The position numbers and the translations under genes are program-made. 64,000 nt of DNA from Clytia hemisphaerica. Its lineage: Eukaryota > Cnidaria > Hydrozoa > Leptothecata > Clytiidae. The notes under the pieces are model-generated. The model searched no databases. It had not been told where the DNA came from and was given only the letters and a program-made list of their open reading frames with translations. The stretch lies in assembly GCA_902728285.1 (NCBI GenBank), contig CACVBU010000693.1, positions 394,779-458,778 on the forward strand, given 5' to 3'. Below, piece after piece: positions 44,001 through 50,819 of the stretch; position 1 is the first letter of the stretch; each line of letters begins with the position of its first letter.

Positions 44001-44207
44001 TTCAAATTAATCGCTCTTATTTCTCTTGCTTAGATGCCACACGAATCAACAGTTGAGCACGAGAAAACTACCAAAAGATATGGTCCTATCGAAAACGCCC
44101 GTAGAGGTGTCACATATGATGGGAATGAACCGCCCTCGCAAACGCCCTGTGTGGAAAACCATGAATGTGATGAAAGTGAGGAAGAAGATGAAGCTCTCAC
44201 AAACTAG
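8027..44207 (+). CDS. NT5C2: Cytosolic purine 5'-nucleotidase (NT5C2/cN-II), 21 exons
   Basis: Hydrolyses IMP, GMP and related 6-hydroxypurine nucleotides in the cytosol and can transfer phosphate (family knowledge). Coding exons: 8027-8214, 8699-8772, 9098-9174, 9731-9771, 13354-13393, 13880-14088, 14920-15016, 15444-15497, 15644-15669, 39717-39777, 40024-40065, 40427-40534, 40728-40794, 40959-41002, 41251-41318, 41492-41550, 41946-41997, 42183-42243, 42601-42658, 42969-43087, 44034-44207. All have GT-AG borders and consistent phase, totalling 1719 nt (572 aa; the human protein is 561). HAD motifs are intact: FGFDMDYT (Asp81 nucleophile, Asp83), LVTNS (about 279-283), DAKKP (Lys324), VGDHIFGD (Asp383/Asp388). 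The conserved SRQTFFASQ and MPHESTVEH blocks and an acidic C-terminal tail are present. The N-terminus is rich in Asn, Gly and Ser and not conserved. Introns 4 and 9 host antisense genes. No clear poly(A) signal was seen. Confidence 0.95.
10277..10282 (-). terminator. Candidate poly(A) signal for the bZIP gene
   Basis: AATAAA on the minus strand begins one base after the bZIP TAG stop. This would give a very short 3' UTR. It is the nearest canonical hexamer, but its use is unproven. Confidence 0.4.
10284..12334 (-). CDS. bZIP transcription factor, ATF4-like basic region, two exons
   Basis: Exon 1 is 12334-11193 and exon 2 is 10563-10284. The donor AG|GTAAG and acceptor TACAG|C are joined in phase 2, giving 1422 nt and 473 aa. 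Residues about 420-460 form a bZIP: the basic region [18 protein letters not shown] has the invariant N425-x7-R433 pattern, followed by hydrophobic heptad residues Ile443, Leu450 and Val457. The NKxAAxxYR signature is closest to ATF4/ATF5 among families I know, but the zipper is short and the match is partial. The long first exon is acidic and Ser/Thr-rich, suiting an activation domain, with a basic/hydrophobic patch near 115-130. An in-frame TAA eight codons upstream supports the chosen ATG. The gene sits antisense inside NT5C2 intron 4. A MITE fills most of its intron. It probably binds DNA as a dimer in the nucleus. Confidence 0.8.
10642..11113. mobile_element. piggyBac-like MITE in the bZIP intron, with palindromes
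   Basis: TIRs CCCTTTGCGTGCCG (left) and CGGCACAGAAAGGG (right) are flanked on both sides by CTAA, a one-base variant of the TTAA target used by piggyBac elements. Inside are five copies of a palindrome near TGTCGTATATATACGACA (about 10727, 10770, 10919, 11033 and 11075). The element occupies most of the 629-bp bZIP intron (10564-11192) and therefore also lies in NT5C2 intron 4. Confidence 0.75.
12270..12539 (-). other. Upstream ORF overlapping the bZIP start codon
   Basis: An 89-codon frame starts with ATGATG at 12539, 205 bases before the bZIP ATG, and runs 65 bases past that ATG in a different frame. In ATF4 an overlapping upstream ORF of this kind makes translation of the main ORF depend on eIF2 phosphorylation (established for that gene). 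The same role here is inference. Alternatives are a frameshift or assembly error splitting a single longer N-terminus, since the frame is compositionally protein-like, or an unseen intron. Confidence 0.5.
12985..13117. repeat. Tandem duplication of about 64 bp, period 69
   Basis: Two near-identical copies of a segment starting 'aaccattttgtgagtat' and ending 'ttctacacattttgtctt'. The copies start at about 12985 and 13054, within NT5C2 intron 4. A shorter 31-bp tandem duplication ('tgcttactttcttttatacg') lies at about 12637-12691. Confidence 0.75.
14580..14865. repeat. G-rich degenerate dispersed repeat
   Basis: Contains 'attgccgggggagttgg', 'acgggggggg' and 'agcggggggggg' segments separated by AT-rich spacers. 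These resemble the interior of the G/C-rich element at 25996-26275. It lies in NT5C2 intron 6. The ends are too diverged to place. Confidence 0.5.
15805..16660 (+). repeat. Minisatellite element, left arm of a giant-intron inverted pair
   Basis: A unique head (15805-15852, 'gccgtgtgttgcaaaattca' to 'ggatttttcatc') is followed by about 25 imperfect units built from 'gttgcgaagttaaaatt' plus 'gacaaaaaa' or 'ttgaaaaa'. Units are about 32-34 bases apart, often in pairs. It starts 136 bases after the exon 9 donor of NT5C2. A copy in reverse orientation lies at 38640-39119 near the other end of the same intron. An open frame on the minus strand is only repeat translation. Confidence 0.9.
16661..17620. 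other. Intron DNA with a degenerate TTCGCG-type repeat
   Basis: No exon is supported. Around 17115-17250, phrases such as 'tttttcgcggtgcaag' and 'aatccgcgaaaagtagttct' resemble the MITE at 7015-7376, but no matching end pair is clear. Confidence 0.35.
17621..18064. mobile_element. MITE of the GGCGTACAAAC family with internal duplication
   Basis: The left end GGCGTACAAACTTTCGCGA and the right end TTCACGAAAGTTTGTACGCC are inverted repeats. The right-hand 190 bases, including the terminal repeat, are duplicated in tandem: the first right end is at about 17866 and the second at 18064. Relatives occur at 32780-33023, 57944-58584, and as a lone end near 27175-27200. Confidence 0.75.
18804..34086 (-). 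CDS. CbxX/CfxQ-type AAA+ ATPase, 14 exons, nested in NT5C2
   Basis: Coding exons, 5' to 3': 34086-33364, 32411-32333, 31208-31066, 30205-30050, 29871-29778, 29594-29472, 29289-29225, 29045-28891, 26568-26483, 25597-25480, 25365-25326, 25049-24983, 23518-23291, 19531-18804. All have GT-AG borders and consistent phases, totalling 2805 nt (934 aa). The C-terminal third is an AAA+ module: Walker A GNPGTGKT (about 678-685), Walker B IMFIDEA (Asp741/Glu742), sensor-1-like IFIFAGYP, and a putative arginine finger in NRGIRRR. This matches the CbxX/CfxQ (SpoVK-like) family. The first 615 residues match nothing I recognise: residues 1-241 are basic with a Ser/Pro-rich end, then an acidic linker ([19 protein letters not shown]), then helical segments. 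A poly-Asn run is encoded at 24983-25049. An acceptor at 34093 suggests a 5' UTR exon upstream. Substrate and cellular role are unknown. Confidence 0.85.
19860..20300. repeat. Diverged dispersed repeat
   Basis: Segments such as 'gccacatagtgaacatggtc', 'ggaggtcgaaatatt' and 'gaatgactattaaaacg' correspond to parts of the TTAA-flanked MITE at 26616-27059, so this looks like an old copy. It begins near a 'gcctagcggcgtgaaggccc' phrase. It lies in the last intron of the AAA+ gene. Confidence 0.45.
21479..21897. mobile_element. MITE with about 35-bp TIRs
   Basis: The left end TAGGGCCGTTAGTAAAAAAT and the right end ATTTTTTACGAACGGCCTA are inverted. Similarity continues inward through 'gttcccgtcacc' and 'ggtgatgggaac'. 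The TA at each edge may be the target duplication. Overlapping open frames at 21555-21794 on both strands are the element's interior and are not genes. It lies in the last intron of the AAA+ ATPase gene. Confidence 0.75.
24330..24584. mobile_element. ACACCCC-ended repeat element
   Basis: The left end is 'accccctgtttcacagcccc' and the right end is 'gtgacacaggggtgt', inverted relative to each other. The interior contains repeated 'cagtgggg' phrases. Similar elements are at 48066-48335 and 57224-57317. It lies between exons 12 and 13 of the AAA+ gene. The open frame here is repeat-derived. Confidence 0.6.
25996..26275. mobile_element. MITE with TACTCTCGGGTACC TIRs and TA duplication
   Basis: The left end TA|CTCTCGGGTACCTAATAG and the right end CTATTAGGTACCCGAGAG|TA are perfect inverted repeats that extend through a G/C homopolymer run. 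The interior repeats 'ttttccacccaggacatt' twice. It lies in the intron between exons 9 and 10 of the AAA+ gene. Confidence 0.85.
26616..27059. mobile_element. TTAA-flanked MITE with about 95-bp TIRs
   Basis: Both ends are flanked by TTAA (26612-26615 and 27060-27063) and begin TGGTCGTT. The inverted repeats stay similar for about 95 bases, through 'attgagtgatatttt', 'agcgaaggtca' and 'aaaaagttacaaattg'. The TTAA target and lack of coding suggest a piggyBac-type non-autonomous element. It lies in the intron between exons 8 and 9 of the AAA+ gene, 48 bases upstream of the exon 9 acceptor in that gene's direction. Confidence 0.85.
27844..28824. mobile_element. Inverted-repeat element carrying six tandem 155-bp units
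   Basis: The ends CTCAACTTCAGTTG and CCACTGAAGTTGAG are inverted repeats (13 of 14 match). Inside, a short TG/TCTG microsatellite (about 27870-27915) leads into six direct repeats of about 155 bp. Each has 'ggcagcctggagacttc', 'gaaatttggcacacttgttc' and 'gggcctggggacgag'. Open frames on both strands repeat the same peptide with each unit and are not genes. The right end is 66 bases from exon 8 of the AAA+ gene. Confidence 0.8.
32780..33023. mobile_element. MITE of the GTACAAACTTTCGCG family, TA-flanked
   Basis: TA|CTTTAAGTGTACAAACTTTC on the left and GAAAGTTTGTACACTTAAAG|TA on the right. It is about 244 bp and non-coding, in intron 1 of the AAA+ gene. It is related to the elements at 17621 and 57944. 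Confidence 0.85.
34434..35942 (-). CDS. DDE integrase/transposase, intact single exon (IS3EU-like)
   Basis: A 502-residue uninterrupted frame. Residues about 114-157 form a helix-turn-helix (GRPALQ to LYRRLQKEN), and a second small helical region ([15 protein letters not shown]) follows near 184-210. An rve-type catalytic core has candidate acidic residues Asp245 in LWHNDGLHK, Asp302 in VRGDKGGEN and Glu336 in HNQRIERLH. This arrangement, with 'GPNSLWH' before the first Asp and 'HNQRIERL' at the Glu, is typical of animal integrase-core proteins related to bacterial IS3 (IS3EU-type elements, from memory). The tail after about 420 is acidic and unassigned. It lies in NT5C2 intron 9, 348 bases upstream of the AAA+ gene start on the same strand. 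I could not find terminal inverted repeats, so an active element and a domesticated gene both remain possible. Confidence 0.8.
   Translation of the reverse strand: MNFSMNNQGIDQLFNQLKKLVNESGRRFDDANHKVSKYMLKRVKSFKGSICLLNAIDQNLKKDIDQEKLSQLAEIEVLLQDLLSAWEDKLKSCTNGRHNFTRYHAIVSAPNNSRGRPALQIDFEQVKLLREYHFKWEKIASILGIHRSTLYRRLQKENLDFECTYSDIADEELDKEIADIKKIHPLAGERMIIGFLRGKSYHLQRQRIRDSIHRVDPVNAINRWLQKNPRCIYSVPGPNSLWHNDGLHKMIHWGIVIHACIDGFSRMITSLLCATNNHSSTTLLGFLQGVKEFGLPARVRGDKGGENTGILNFMREKQGYDGAYIQGPSVHNQRIERLHYDTTHCVLSHFIDLFKYMEEHSLLVRDNLMDIFALQFIYVPRIQQSLDNFKEGWNHHQLSTEKNQSPYQLWLMGMMDENRSSQRGVRMVLESTTDESLFGIDPSPSLNAMPSDSSIVEVHDISFDRIEYVTNHIKETFDPFFDDGNFGIDLFISIKECIENIL
36300..36662. repeat. C-rich dispersed repeat with inverted end
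   Basis: Repeated 'cccccccttcttaa' and 'gatcccccc' phrases occur near 36312-36350, 36540-36580 and 36600-36640. The right edge 'ccccccttaagaaagggggg' inverts the same phrase. It is non-coding and lies in NT5C2 intron 9. Confidence 0.6.
36700..37864. repeat. ATCGAT-rich low-complexity region
   Basis: A long run of ATCGAT, AATCGAT and TTGATT motifs. It includes a hairpin-like element at about 37028-37212, where 'gtaatcacatgataacgagt' at the left is mirrored by 'gtacgagttattaatta...atgtgattac' at the right. No gene is supported. Confidence 0.5.
37865..38304. mobile_element. Element with about 85-bp imperfect TIRs rich in ATCGAT
   Basis: The left end CCAGACGTCCGCGCTCGATA and the right end TATCGAGCGCAGACGTCTGG are inverted. 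The pairing continues through 'ggatcgatcatcggaac', 'atgtgatcgatggatta' and 'gatgggagatcgat'. The right arm has a small insertion. The interior is further ATCGAT repeats. It is non-coding. Confidence 0.75.
38640..39119 (-). repeat. Minisatellite element, right arm of the giant-intron inverted pair
   Basis: Units of 'tttttcacttttaacatcgc' and variants repeat to about 39060, followed by the head 'gatgaaaaatccgacttcg' to 'ttgcaacatacggc' (39072-39119). That head is the reverse complement of the head at 15805-15852 with only a few mismatches. The array units are likewise the complement of the left array. It ends about 600 bases before NT5C2 exon 10. Confidence 0.9.
41081..41100 (+). other. NT5C2: Candidate 20-nt frame-shifting cassette exon in NT5C2
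   Basis: A strong acceptor (a T-rich tract then CCCAG at 41080) and a strong donor (GGTAAGC, GT at 41101) enclose 20 bases between NT5C2 exons 14 and 15. Skipping it gives the conserved [11 protein letters not shown] reading. Including it shifts the frame and reaches a stop within exon 15, before HAD motif IV can be read. It could act as a poison exon or be a chance pair of splice signals. Confidence 0.35.
43100..44033. other. Last NT5C2 intron, AT-rich
   Basis: Contains repeated 'tatgcttaagaatcatg' and 'tatgcttataag' phrases near 43180-43520 and 'gagccacaaatatta' near 43530 and 43710. No exon is supported. Confidence 0.4.
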
Positions 44208-45873
44208 GGCGTAACGCCCCACATGAAAAGATAGACTGTACAGCGTGTTGAGGTTACAAAATGCTGATTTTACGTATCAGAGAGTTCAAGAGATTTTAGA
44301 AATATTTTTTAATGTAAACATGAAAAGGATCCATAGTTTTTAAATTATTATTCCCTTGTAAGAAATTTTAAAATGTATTTGAATTTTTTTATTATATTGT
44401 TATTTTACTTGTTTTTAATATTTTTGAAAGGTTTGTTTTACCTGCACTTTTATAGAAAATACCGAGAAGAAGGGCCTGCTTACTAAAAGGATTAGGTTCT
44501 CTATTTCTATGGATTGATAAATATTGGAGATCTTGCTCCATGTGATAACCAGTGCGAACCACATTTCAAAGGTTTTGCTATTATTTATTTGTCCAAATTA
44601 AGTTTATTGTTGCATATGTTCATTTACAAAAATTTTATTTCGCATTATTGATAATTAAGAATTGATTTTAATTTTATGAAATAAGTATATAAGCTCGTTA
44701 TTTAGATTTATACCGAAGAAAATCATTCATTATTCATCAATAATTAACATTGAAATAGTTCACAATGTTGTATAGAATTTCAATTTTCAAATTTAGAAAT
44801 ATAGATTTTATCAAATCGAGTTTTATGTATTTTACCTTGAAGAATATCTATCCAACTCTCGTTAGCCTGGGGTCAAAAAACTTAAAGCTTTTTGATAGAC
44901 TGGATGGCGCGATTAAGTGGCCCGGTAGTATGTAGTAATATGCTTTTGCTTAAGAACTTATTTGTTTTTGGAAGGTAAAAATTGAATGAAGCTATGTTTT
45001 TATTCGAAGATAAGGGATTCCAAATCTGTTACTGGTGCTTGTTTCTCATTTTTAATTATATTTTTCAACATTGCAAAATATTGGGCTATTTTCCCCATTC
45101 CCACTGATTTTTCTGACTTGAAAACAATGAAATTCAAATCCCAAGCCACAAAAAAACATGGTAATATCAATCCCTATTTATTTTTACCCCCACTGGTCGA
45201 AAGAATCCTATCGGATGTGTGGGAAGAGAGTGTTGTACGGAACTCTCTGTAGCTCCTTAAACATTTAAATTAAGTTATTACCTGTTTTCAATCAAGGGAC
45301 TGAAAATTATTTATCTTATTTGTGGATTTTGGAGGATTTTCAAATTTAACCAACATATTGAGGGCTATATACTGAATAATCAGACAAAAATTTGAAGCTG
45401 TGTTTTGTACAACTTTTTCAGTGTTGATCAAAGATCTTTTTATCTACAAAGAGTGATCAGAGCACAATTCTACTTAAGTTCGTATTAAATCTCACCATAT
45501 AAAGCATATCTCTTCATTTGTCGATAGGGACAGTCCACAAAGTGTTATGATGGCTTCGTGCAGAGAATGATTCTATAGCTATACTATGATGGTGTCGTGC
45601 TGCTTTAAATATTTCAGTTGAAATGGATTAAATTTTGGAATGGATTAAATAAAGATAGCTTTAATAGGTTAATAGGTTGTCAAGAAAGTATGACTTGACA
45701 ACCTATAAGGCTACGAGCTATGGTAACCATGATGGCAAACAATGTTCTAGAATGCTCTTTAATATAAGGTATAAACACGGGTAAAGGATGAATGAGACGA
45801 TGATTCATTAAACTCGGGTATGAAAGATGGATGAAACCATGATTCATCAACTCTAGAGAAGCTTCCATATAAG
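44208..45873. other. NT5C2 3' region and intergenic DNA
   Basis: AT-rich. It should contain the NT5C2 3' UTR, but no AATAAA was seen close to the stop. The open frame at 44986-45252 overlaps a stretch like the dispersed 'cccactgg' repeat and is not credible. Near 45535-45610 a 'gatggcttcgtgc' / 'gatggtgtcgtgc' phrase occurs twice and recurs at 51000. Confidence 0.4.
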
Positions 45874-47036
45874 ATGGTCTCTAGAGTCCTTCATAACGTA
45901 GGAAATCGCTTGAATAGCATACGTAATAACTTTTCGACTCTTCTTTGCGGCTCCAGAAGAGCTTCGAGAGATGAAGATAATGTTCGATTAAGATTCGTCT
46001 GCAGATCTTGTGAAGATCACCTGAATGATGTTGCTGGTAGCAGTGCAAAGATTTGTCAAGATACCACCATTAGCTGTTCTTTTGAAAATCTATTGGACGC
46101 CAGTACCAATGAAGTCAATGTACAACTGCTTGTCAACCAGTTCAATACATTTTACATTGATAAATCGCATGGTGAGAAAGCAAAGGACTCGCCAGACATT
46201 GCCGAGAGTTATGAAAACTGTGTTTTTCATGAGAGTGAGGAGCACCATGACAAAGAGAAAAAACCTTTATTTGCACCGCCAAATCTTGATATCAACATAG
46301 ATGAAAATAACCAAGATCAGTCTTTAATCGATACTCTCCCACAGCACTATTACGGAAATGCAGATCACGAAAGTGTTTTCACACAACACGCATCAGAGGG
46401 ATGCGTGGAATTTGCAGATAGTGATAGTGAGCACGAATTATATATCTGGGCAGACAACAATCTTCCCTTATTAGATGAAATCGACAAAGAACTTGAGAAA
46501 CGCAATCTTGCTGACATAGCTAATGAGTTGTTGAGGTAATATTTTATCCGCACGAAAATATATTTATTCCTACTGTCAGTACACTTCACAAAGCACTTCC
46601 TTAGGAAGCCTCCTTATATACAGGCAAAATTCAGAAACGTAGTACCCGGATGTCGAACAGTTTTTCTACTTTCTTTAAAAATTTTATACATTATTCAAAG
46701 TGGTACTTCAAATATATTCCCTTTTGTAATATAGTAGGAAAGTGCGTTTCTTATGCTGACAAAGCAAAATTAATAAATAAAACTATTTGCGGTCATGTGG
46801 TACAGAAGGGAGAGAAAGTTGTTTTAACTTTTGTTTGAAATACAATCAAAAGGTTGTAGTACAATTAGGTAAAAATTCAGTTTAATTTGATTTTCAGAAA
46901 TGATTACGAAGATTTAGAGGTTATCACAGAGGAACCTTCTGCCAAATTAATCAACAATATGCCCGTTGAACAAGATGAAGCCATGTTAATCACACAAAGA
47001 AACCAAGAGAATTCTCGAAAAGCAGTCGAGTACTGA
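45874..47036 (+). CDS. Uncharacterised acidic protein, two exons; possible truncated bZIP relative
   Basis: Exon 1 is 45874-46535 and exon 2 is 46898-47036, with donor AG|GTAAT, acceptor TTTTCAG|A, phase 2, 801 nt and 266 aa. Exon 1 starts with a basic, partly hydrophobic segment (RVLHNVGNRLNSIRNNF). It then becomes acidic (SDSEHELYIW, LPLLDEIDKELEK). Layout and phase match the nested bZIP gene at 10284-12334: a long acidic first exon and a short second exon joined in phase 2. Both first exons end in a DI-x-x-[ED]-x(2-3)-R type segment. Exon 2 ends RNQENSRKAVEY-stop. This could align with the start of the bZIP basic region ([12 protein letters not shown]) but stops before any zipper. No other domain is recognised. 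The relationship is a suggestion, not a demonstrated homology. Confidence 0.6.
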
Positions 47037-48065
47037 GCGATCTTTTCAAGTCATCTCTATACAAAAAAGAAAAGCAAAAAGACCTATCGAATGAGAACAT
47101 CATAATGTTCCACCGCAGAGTAACTTGTGTTTTGAATCTAATCAAAGCAATTAAAACACTAGAAATCTTCAAATCCCACGACATCCAAAAACTCGAGAAC
47201 ACGCAAGCAAATTGATTTTGCAACGGTATAAATTGAAACTTGAAAATATTATTAACACTTAGTTAATTGGTGAGATTAGATATAATTTGATCGTTTTTCC
47301 GATTTCATTTTTAGGGCCTGTCTTCTTTGGAATCAAGATGGAGCAAGAAGCGAAGACTTTTTATAAGAATAAAAAGACTCATCAAGCATTTGCTTTGCGT
47401 TTGTTTTTTTTACCAAAGCTGCGAAGATCACATGTCAGAAGGATAAGCGATAGGCTACGTCATATCTTCCTTCGTTTCGAGCGTAAAACTCTTACTAAGT
47501 AAGGCCTAAAAGCCTGGAGCTGTCTATTGTGTAGACTAGATAAGCGAGCAATAGAAGAACATAATAGTCTGCACAACACACTCGTATCACAGAACGCGGT
47601 GGGGGACCTACAGCAGAAAATTTCTATTGCAAAATATCTTAACGGGGAAGAAAATTTGAGGTTTTAAATGGTCGGGGAAAAATTGCGACGGGTGTACTTT
47701 TGTTAACTCTTCGAAATTTTCATCATTTCCCCCAAAATTTTTCAAGTTTATCCCCTTTGGAAAGTTCTATCGGCTATCTGAACCCCTCAGAATGACTTAA
47801 TTACTCAATATGAAGTTTTTGTCTCCCCAATTGGAACTTTTATCCTCTCCCCATTGAGTAAAAAATTCATCAATAACTGCGACATATATACCTCTCCGAT
47901 GTCACTAAACTGTGAATCAAACGATCAAGAGTAAGGATTAATTATATTCTGTTTGGCTTTTTTAATAGCCCCCGATATATGTGGACATAAACGGATGATA
48001 TACATTGTCCCGGGACATTTACTAACACCATAGACGTACATTTTCTATATTTCATATATAATAGA
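47037..48065. other. Intergenic DNA
   Basis: Holds an open lysine-rich stretch in another frame up to 47215 (see findings) and a basic 54-residue frame ending at 47502 that follows a T-rich acceptor at about 47313. Neither has recognisable similarity. Repeat-like text with 'ggggaaaaattgc' and 'tttcccccaaaattt' occupies 47640-47880. Confidence 0.35.
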
Positions 48066-48335
48066 ACACCCCTTTCTCAGTGACCCAGTGAAGTTTTGAA
48101 ACCCGCCGTGTCTTAATATAGGATCTCCAAAGCTCACTAAGTGATAACCTTTAACTTCCTCTGGTAGGGAAAAATTGACTTTCAACTAATATTCAAGAAT
48201 TCTTAAAAAAACTGAGATTGACCGGGGTAAGACGGTAAGACCATAAATAAGATCTTTGATTTGGGTCTATGCAATTTCTTTCACCGGGTAATTCATCATT
48301 GAGTGGAGCTGACCGGGTCACTGATATAGGGGTGT
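48066..48335. mobile_element. ACACCCC-ended repeat element
   Basis: The left end ACACCCCTTTCTCAGTGACC and the right end GGTCACTGATATAGGGGTGT are inverted repeats. The interior is non-coding. Same family as 57224-57317 and 24330-24584. Confidence 0.75.
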
Positions 48336-48500
48336 AATAAAAGAATTTGTATACATAATCTCCTTGATACAATCGGGTGCATAGTTCTTCGCGCTTCGAT
48401 GGTGAACAAACGATTTTTCTGTCGTGTCTTAGTCAAGTTGACAATCAAGAGTCATGTCTACCTGAGAACGATCTCGATTATCGGTTCACCCAGTGGTCCC

Positions 48501-48508
48501 TATAAAAG
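48501..48508 (+). promoter_or_regulatory. Possible TATA box
   Basis: TATAAAAG follows 'cagtggtccc'. It lies about 1.7 kb upstream of the acceptor at 50180 and could belong to a 5' exon of the 50282 gene. There is no independent support. Confidence 0.2.
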
Positions 48509-49036
48509 GCAACGAATGAATTAAAAAGAGTTGTCATGAAACTAATTTTGCGGTATATTCAGGGCTTCATTAGATTATTGAGCTTATCTTTAGATAGAAG
48601 TCAACGACCTTAAATAGGGGCGTGTATGAAAAAATTATTTTACTAGAAGAAAAGATATATATTAAAATGGTATAAAGGATGACGATAAAACCAGGTGAAA
48701 CATTCGAGAACGAAATACCTTTTCCTAATTAATGTTGTATGTGCTATGACGATGCGTTGACTTCTCGATCCGGGATACTTGATAGCTCTACCATTATTCG
48801 GCAAGTCCATTTGGAATATCTAGAAAGAAAAGCAATATATTCAAATTATTTTAATCTTCAACTGGCAAAACCACATCTTAATACCGATCAAATATGAAAC
48901 AGTTGACACACAACAGCGTTTCAAAACCTTTCTAACATTTTTAAATGTCCATCATGTGGCGTTAGAAGATCTTTACAGTCCCCAAATCGGTGAAATTCTG
49001 TACTCAAATACCTTACGTATCTGCCGCTTTAGGTGG

Positions 49037-49134
49037 ATTAAACTTCGCGTGGAGTAATTGAAAATGGCATCGACCTCTAACTTCGCGTGGAGTAATTGAA
49101 AATGGCATCGACCTCTAACGTTAGAGGTCGATGA
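49037..49134. repeat. 42-bp tandem duplication ending in a palindrome
   Basis: Two exact copies of a unit starting 'cttcgcgtggagtaattg' and ending 'atcgacctctaac' are followed directly by the reverse complement of their end. This creates a palindrome around 'cgacctctaacgttagaggtcg' at about 49107-49132 that could form a hairpin. Confidence 0.8.
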
Positions 49135-49364
49135 AAATGGTAAATTCGTAATTTTCATGAGTTTTGGCCCTTTTCGCAAAACTTAGTTTTTCCTATAAAT
49201 TGAAAATCCGTTAAAACTAAAGAAATTTGGTGAAATCTAGTGAAAAAGAGGCTGCATCGCAGCGAATTTTTTAAAATTCTCAATTCTCTAAAAAAAAGTA
49301 CATGCGAAAATTAATCGACTTAGGGTAATAATAGCGGTATTCTAAGTCGCGCCATTAAGACAAA

Positions 49365-49600
49365 AGTGACGAGAAATTAAAAACTCCCACTCGCACAAGA
49401 CAGAGATGTAATGTGTATTCCAACAAGGATATGATGTGTATTTCCTTCGTTGTGAGACAGGGAGATAGGAAAGCAAAACATCACTCACACACTTGCATGA
49501 GACAGGGATGTAATATGGTATATTTCCTTTGTTGTGACACAGGGAGGTGCGAGAGGCGGGAGAGCTAAAATACCACTCGCGTGATACAGGGATAATACGT
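49365..49600. repeat. Three diverged direct repeats of about 90 bp
   Basis: Units share 'actcgcacaagacagagatg', 'tgtatttccttcgttgtgag' and 'acagggag' phrases at about 49386, 49490 and 49575. Non-coding. Confidence 0.6.
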
Positions 49601-50281
49601 ATCTGATAAAATAATATTTCTTCCCACTATTTTACCGAGCTTTTTACGTTGCCTTAATATACATTAATGCTTGCAAGAAAGCATAAAAAAGCAAGCTTTT
49701 ATCCCCTATTGATCGTGATATAAAGAGGGCCTTAGATAATATCCTTGAACTCATTCGCATGTCAATGACCTTCTTAAAGTAACTCTCACAGGAATCTGCG
49801 AAGACGTCATCCTAATAGACGTAATAAAAAACTTACCATTGTTGAAAGAATAACTTTTCGTAATCACTTGGGAATATAATTACTACTTGCATCGTGTTTA
49901 CGCCATATTTCTCATCTCTTCACTTTTTCTACCGTGTAGGAGTGCCAAACATGAGATTTCTATAAGGAAATTTGAAAAACTCCACCACAGAAATATTTTC
50001 AATATTTTGCTCAATTTTTCGACTGCAAGTTGTGGGGTAACAGAAATATATATCAATGTGTTCCTTATAAGAGCCGCTAAACGAATATCGTATTTTTGTT
50101 TTCACCACGACGTGTTATTGAACGTTTTAAGTACTTTTTGTTTTAAGCCTTTGATCTTTCTTTTTTTTCTTTTGTTTAGCGTGGCGCTAAATGATGTGAT
50201 TACTCATTTTTTTGTCGTTTAAAATATGACAGTGTGCTCGACTGAAAAGACCAGGAAAGGTTTACCAACAAAAAAGAAAAA

Positions 50282-50596
50282 ATGAAGCATTTGCAACAAG
50301 AACTTTATTCTAATTCTCCAATGTTGAGCCACAATGGAATCTTATCTGAATTTTTCGTTGACATTTACAAAACGCCAGATGTAACAGATTTCATTGGCTG
50401 CATTTCAACAATGATTGAGAAACATACATGCTCTCTTGCAGAAGGAAAGTACGGTCCAGATGCAAAGATTTATCAAGACTTATTTGATGACTTAGTTATG
50501 CCTTTGATGCGCAAGTATTTTGACTTGGATGGAGATATTTTGTTGCGTGCAGCAATAAAGGTTGCCAATGATTTAAAGAAGAGTGGCAAATTGTAA
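50282..50596 (+). CDS. Small hypothetical protein, 104 aa, with start-overlapping uORF
   Basis: A single open frame of 104 residues. It begins with an uncharged stretch and ends with a charged helical region (DAKIYQDLFDDLVMPLMRKY, then ILLRAAIKVANDLKK). It has no recognised domain, signal peptide or membrane span. The exon probably begins at 50180 after a T-rich acceptor (TTTGTTTAG). A 19-codon upstream ORF (50226-50285) ends in TGA that overlaps the main ATG as ATGA. An AATAAA lies at 50804-50809, about 200 bases after the stop, consistent with a terminal exon. Whether this is a complete gene or the last exon of a longer one is unclear. Confidence 0.45.
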   Translation: MKHLQQELYSNSPMLSHNGILSEFFVDIYKTPDVTDFIGCISTMIEKHTCSLAEGKYGPDAKIYQDLFDDLVMPLMRKYFDLDGDILLRAAIKVANDLKKSGKL

Positions 50597-50803
50597 ACCA
50601 GAATTTTTAGAAAAAGGAGTGCAAATTTAAAATGGGCCAGTGTAGAAGACCATAAAACATTTCCCAAAAAAGAGGAACAAATTATTCATATTTAAGGAAA
50701 TTCAATCAATTGAATGAACATTATCATGGAAAGTGCTCAATACGTTAACGATCGCGTAAGCGTGAAACAGACTGAAGTATCTATGTTTTAATTTTTGAAG
50801 AAA

Positions 50804-50809
50804 AATAAA
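50804..50809 (+). terminator. Candidate poly(A) signal
   Basis: AATAAA within 'gaaaaataaatatttt', 208 bases after the stop of the 104-residue ORF. Confidence 0.45.
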
Positions 50810-50819
50810 TATTTTAATA

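Noticed and set aside
44986..45252. 88-codon plus-strand frame downstream of NT5C2
   Set aside because: No family similarity, and part of the underlying DNA resembles the dispersed 'cccactgg' repeat.
46650..46838. 62-codon frame in the intron of the 45874 gene
   Set aside because: It lies between well-supported splice sites and has no independent evidence.
47287..47502. Basic frame after a T-rich acceptor
   Set aside because: It could be an exon, but no partner exon, domain or conserved motif was found, so it is not called.
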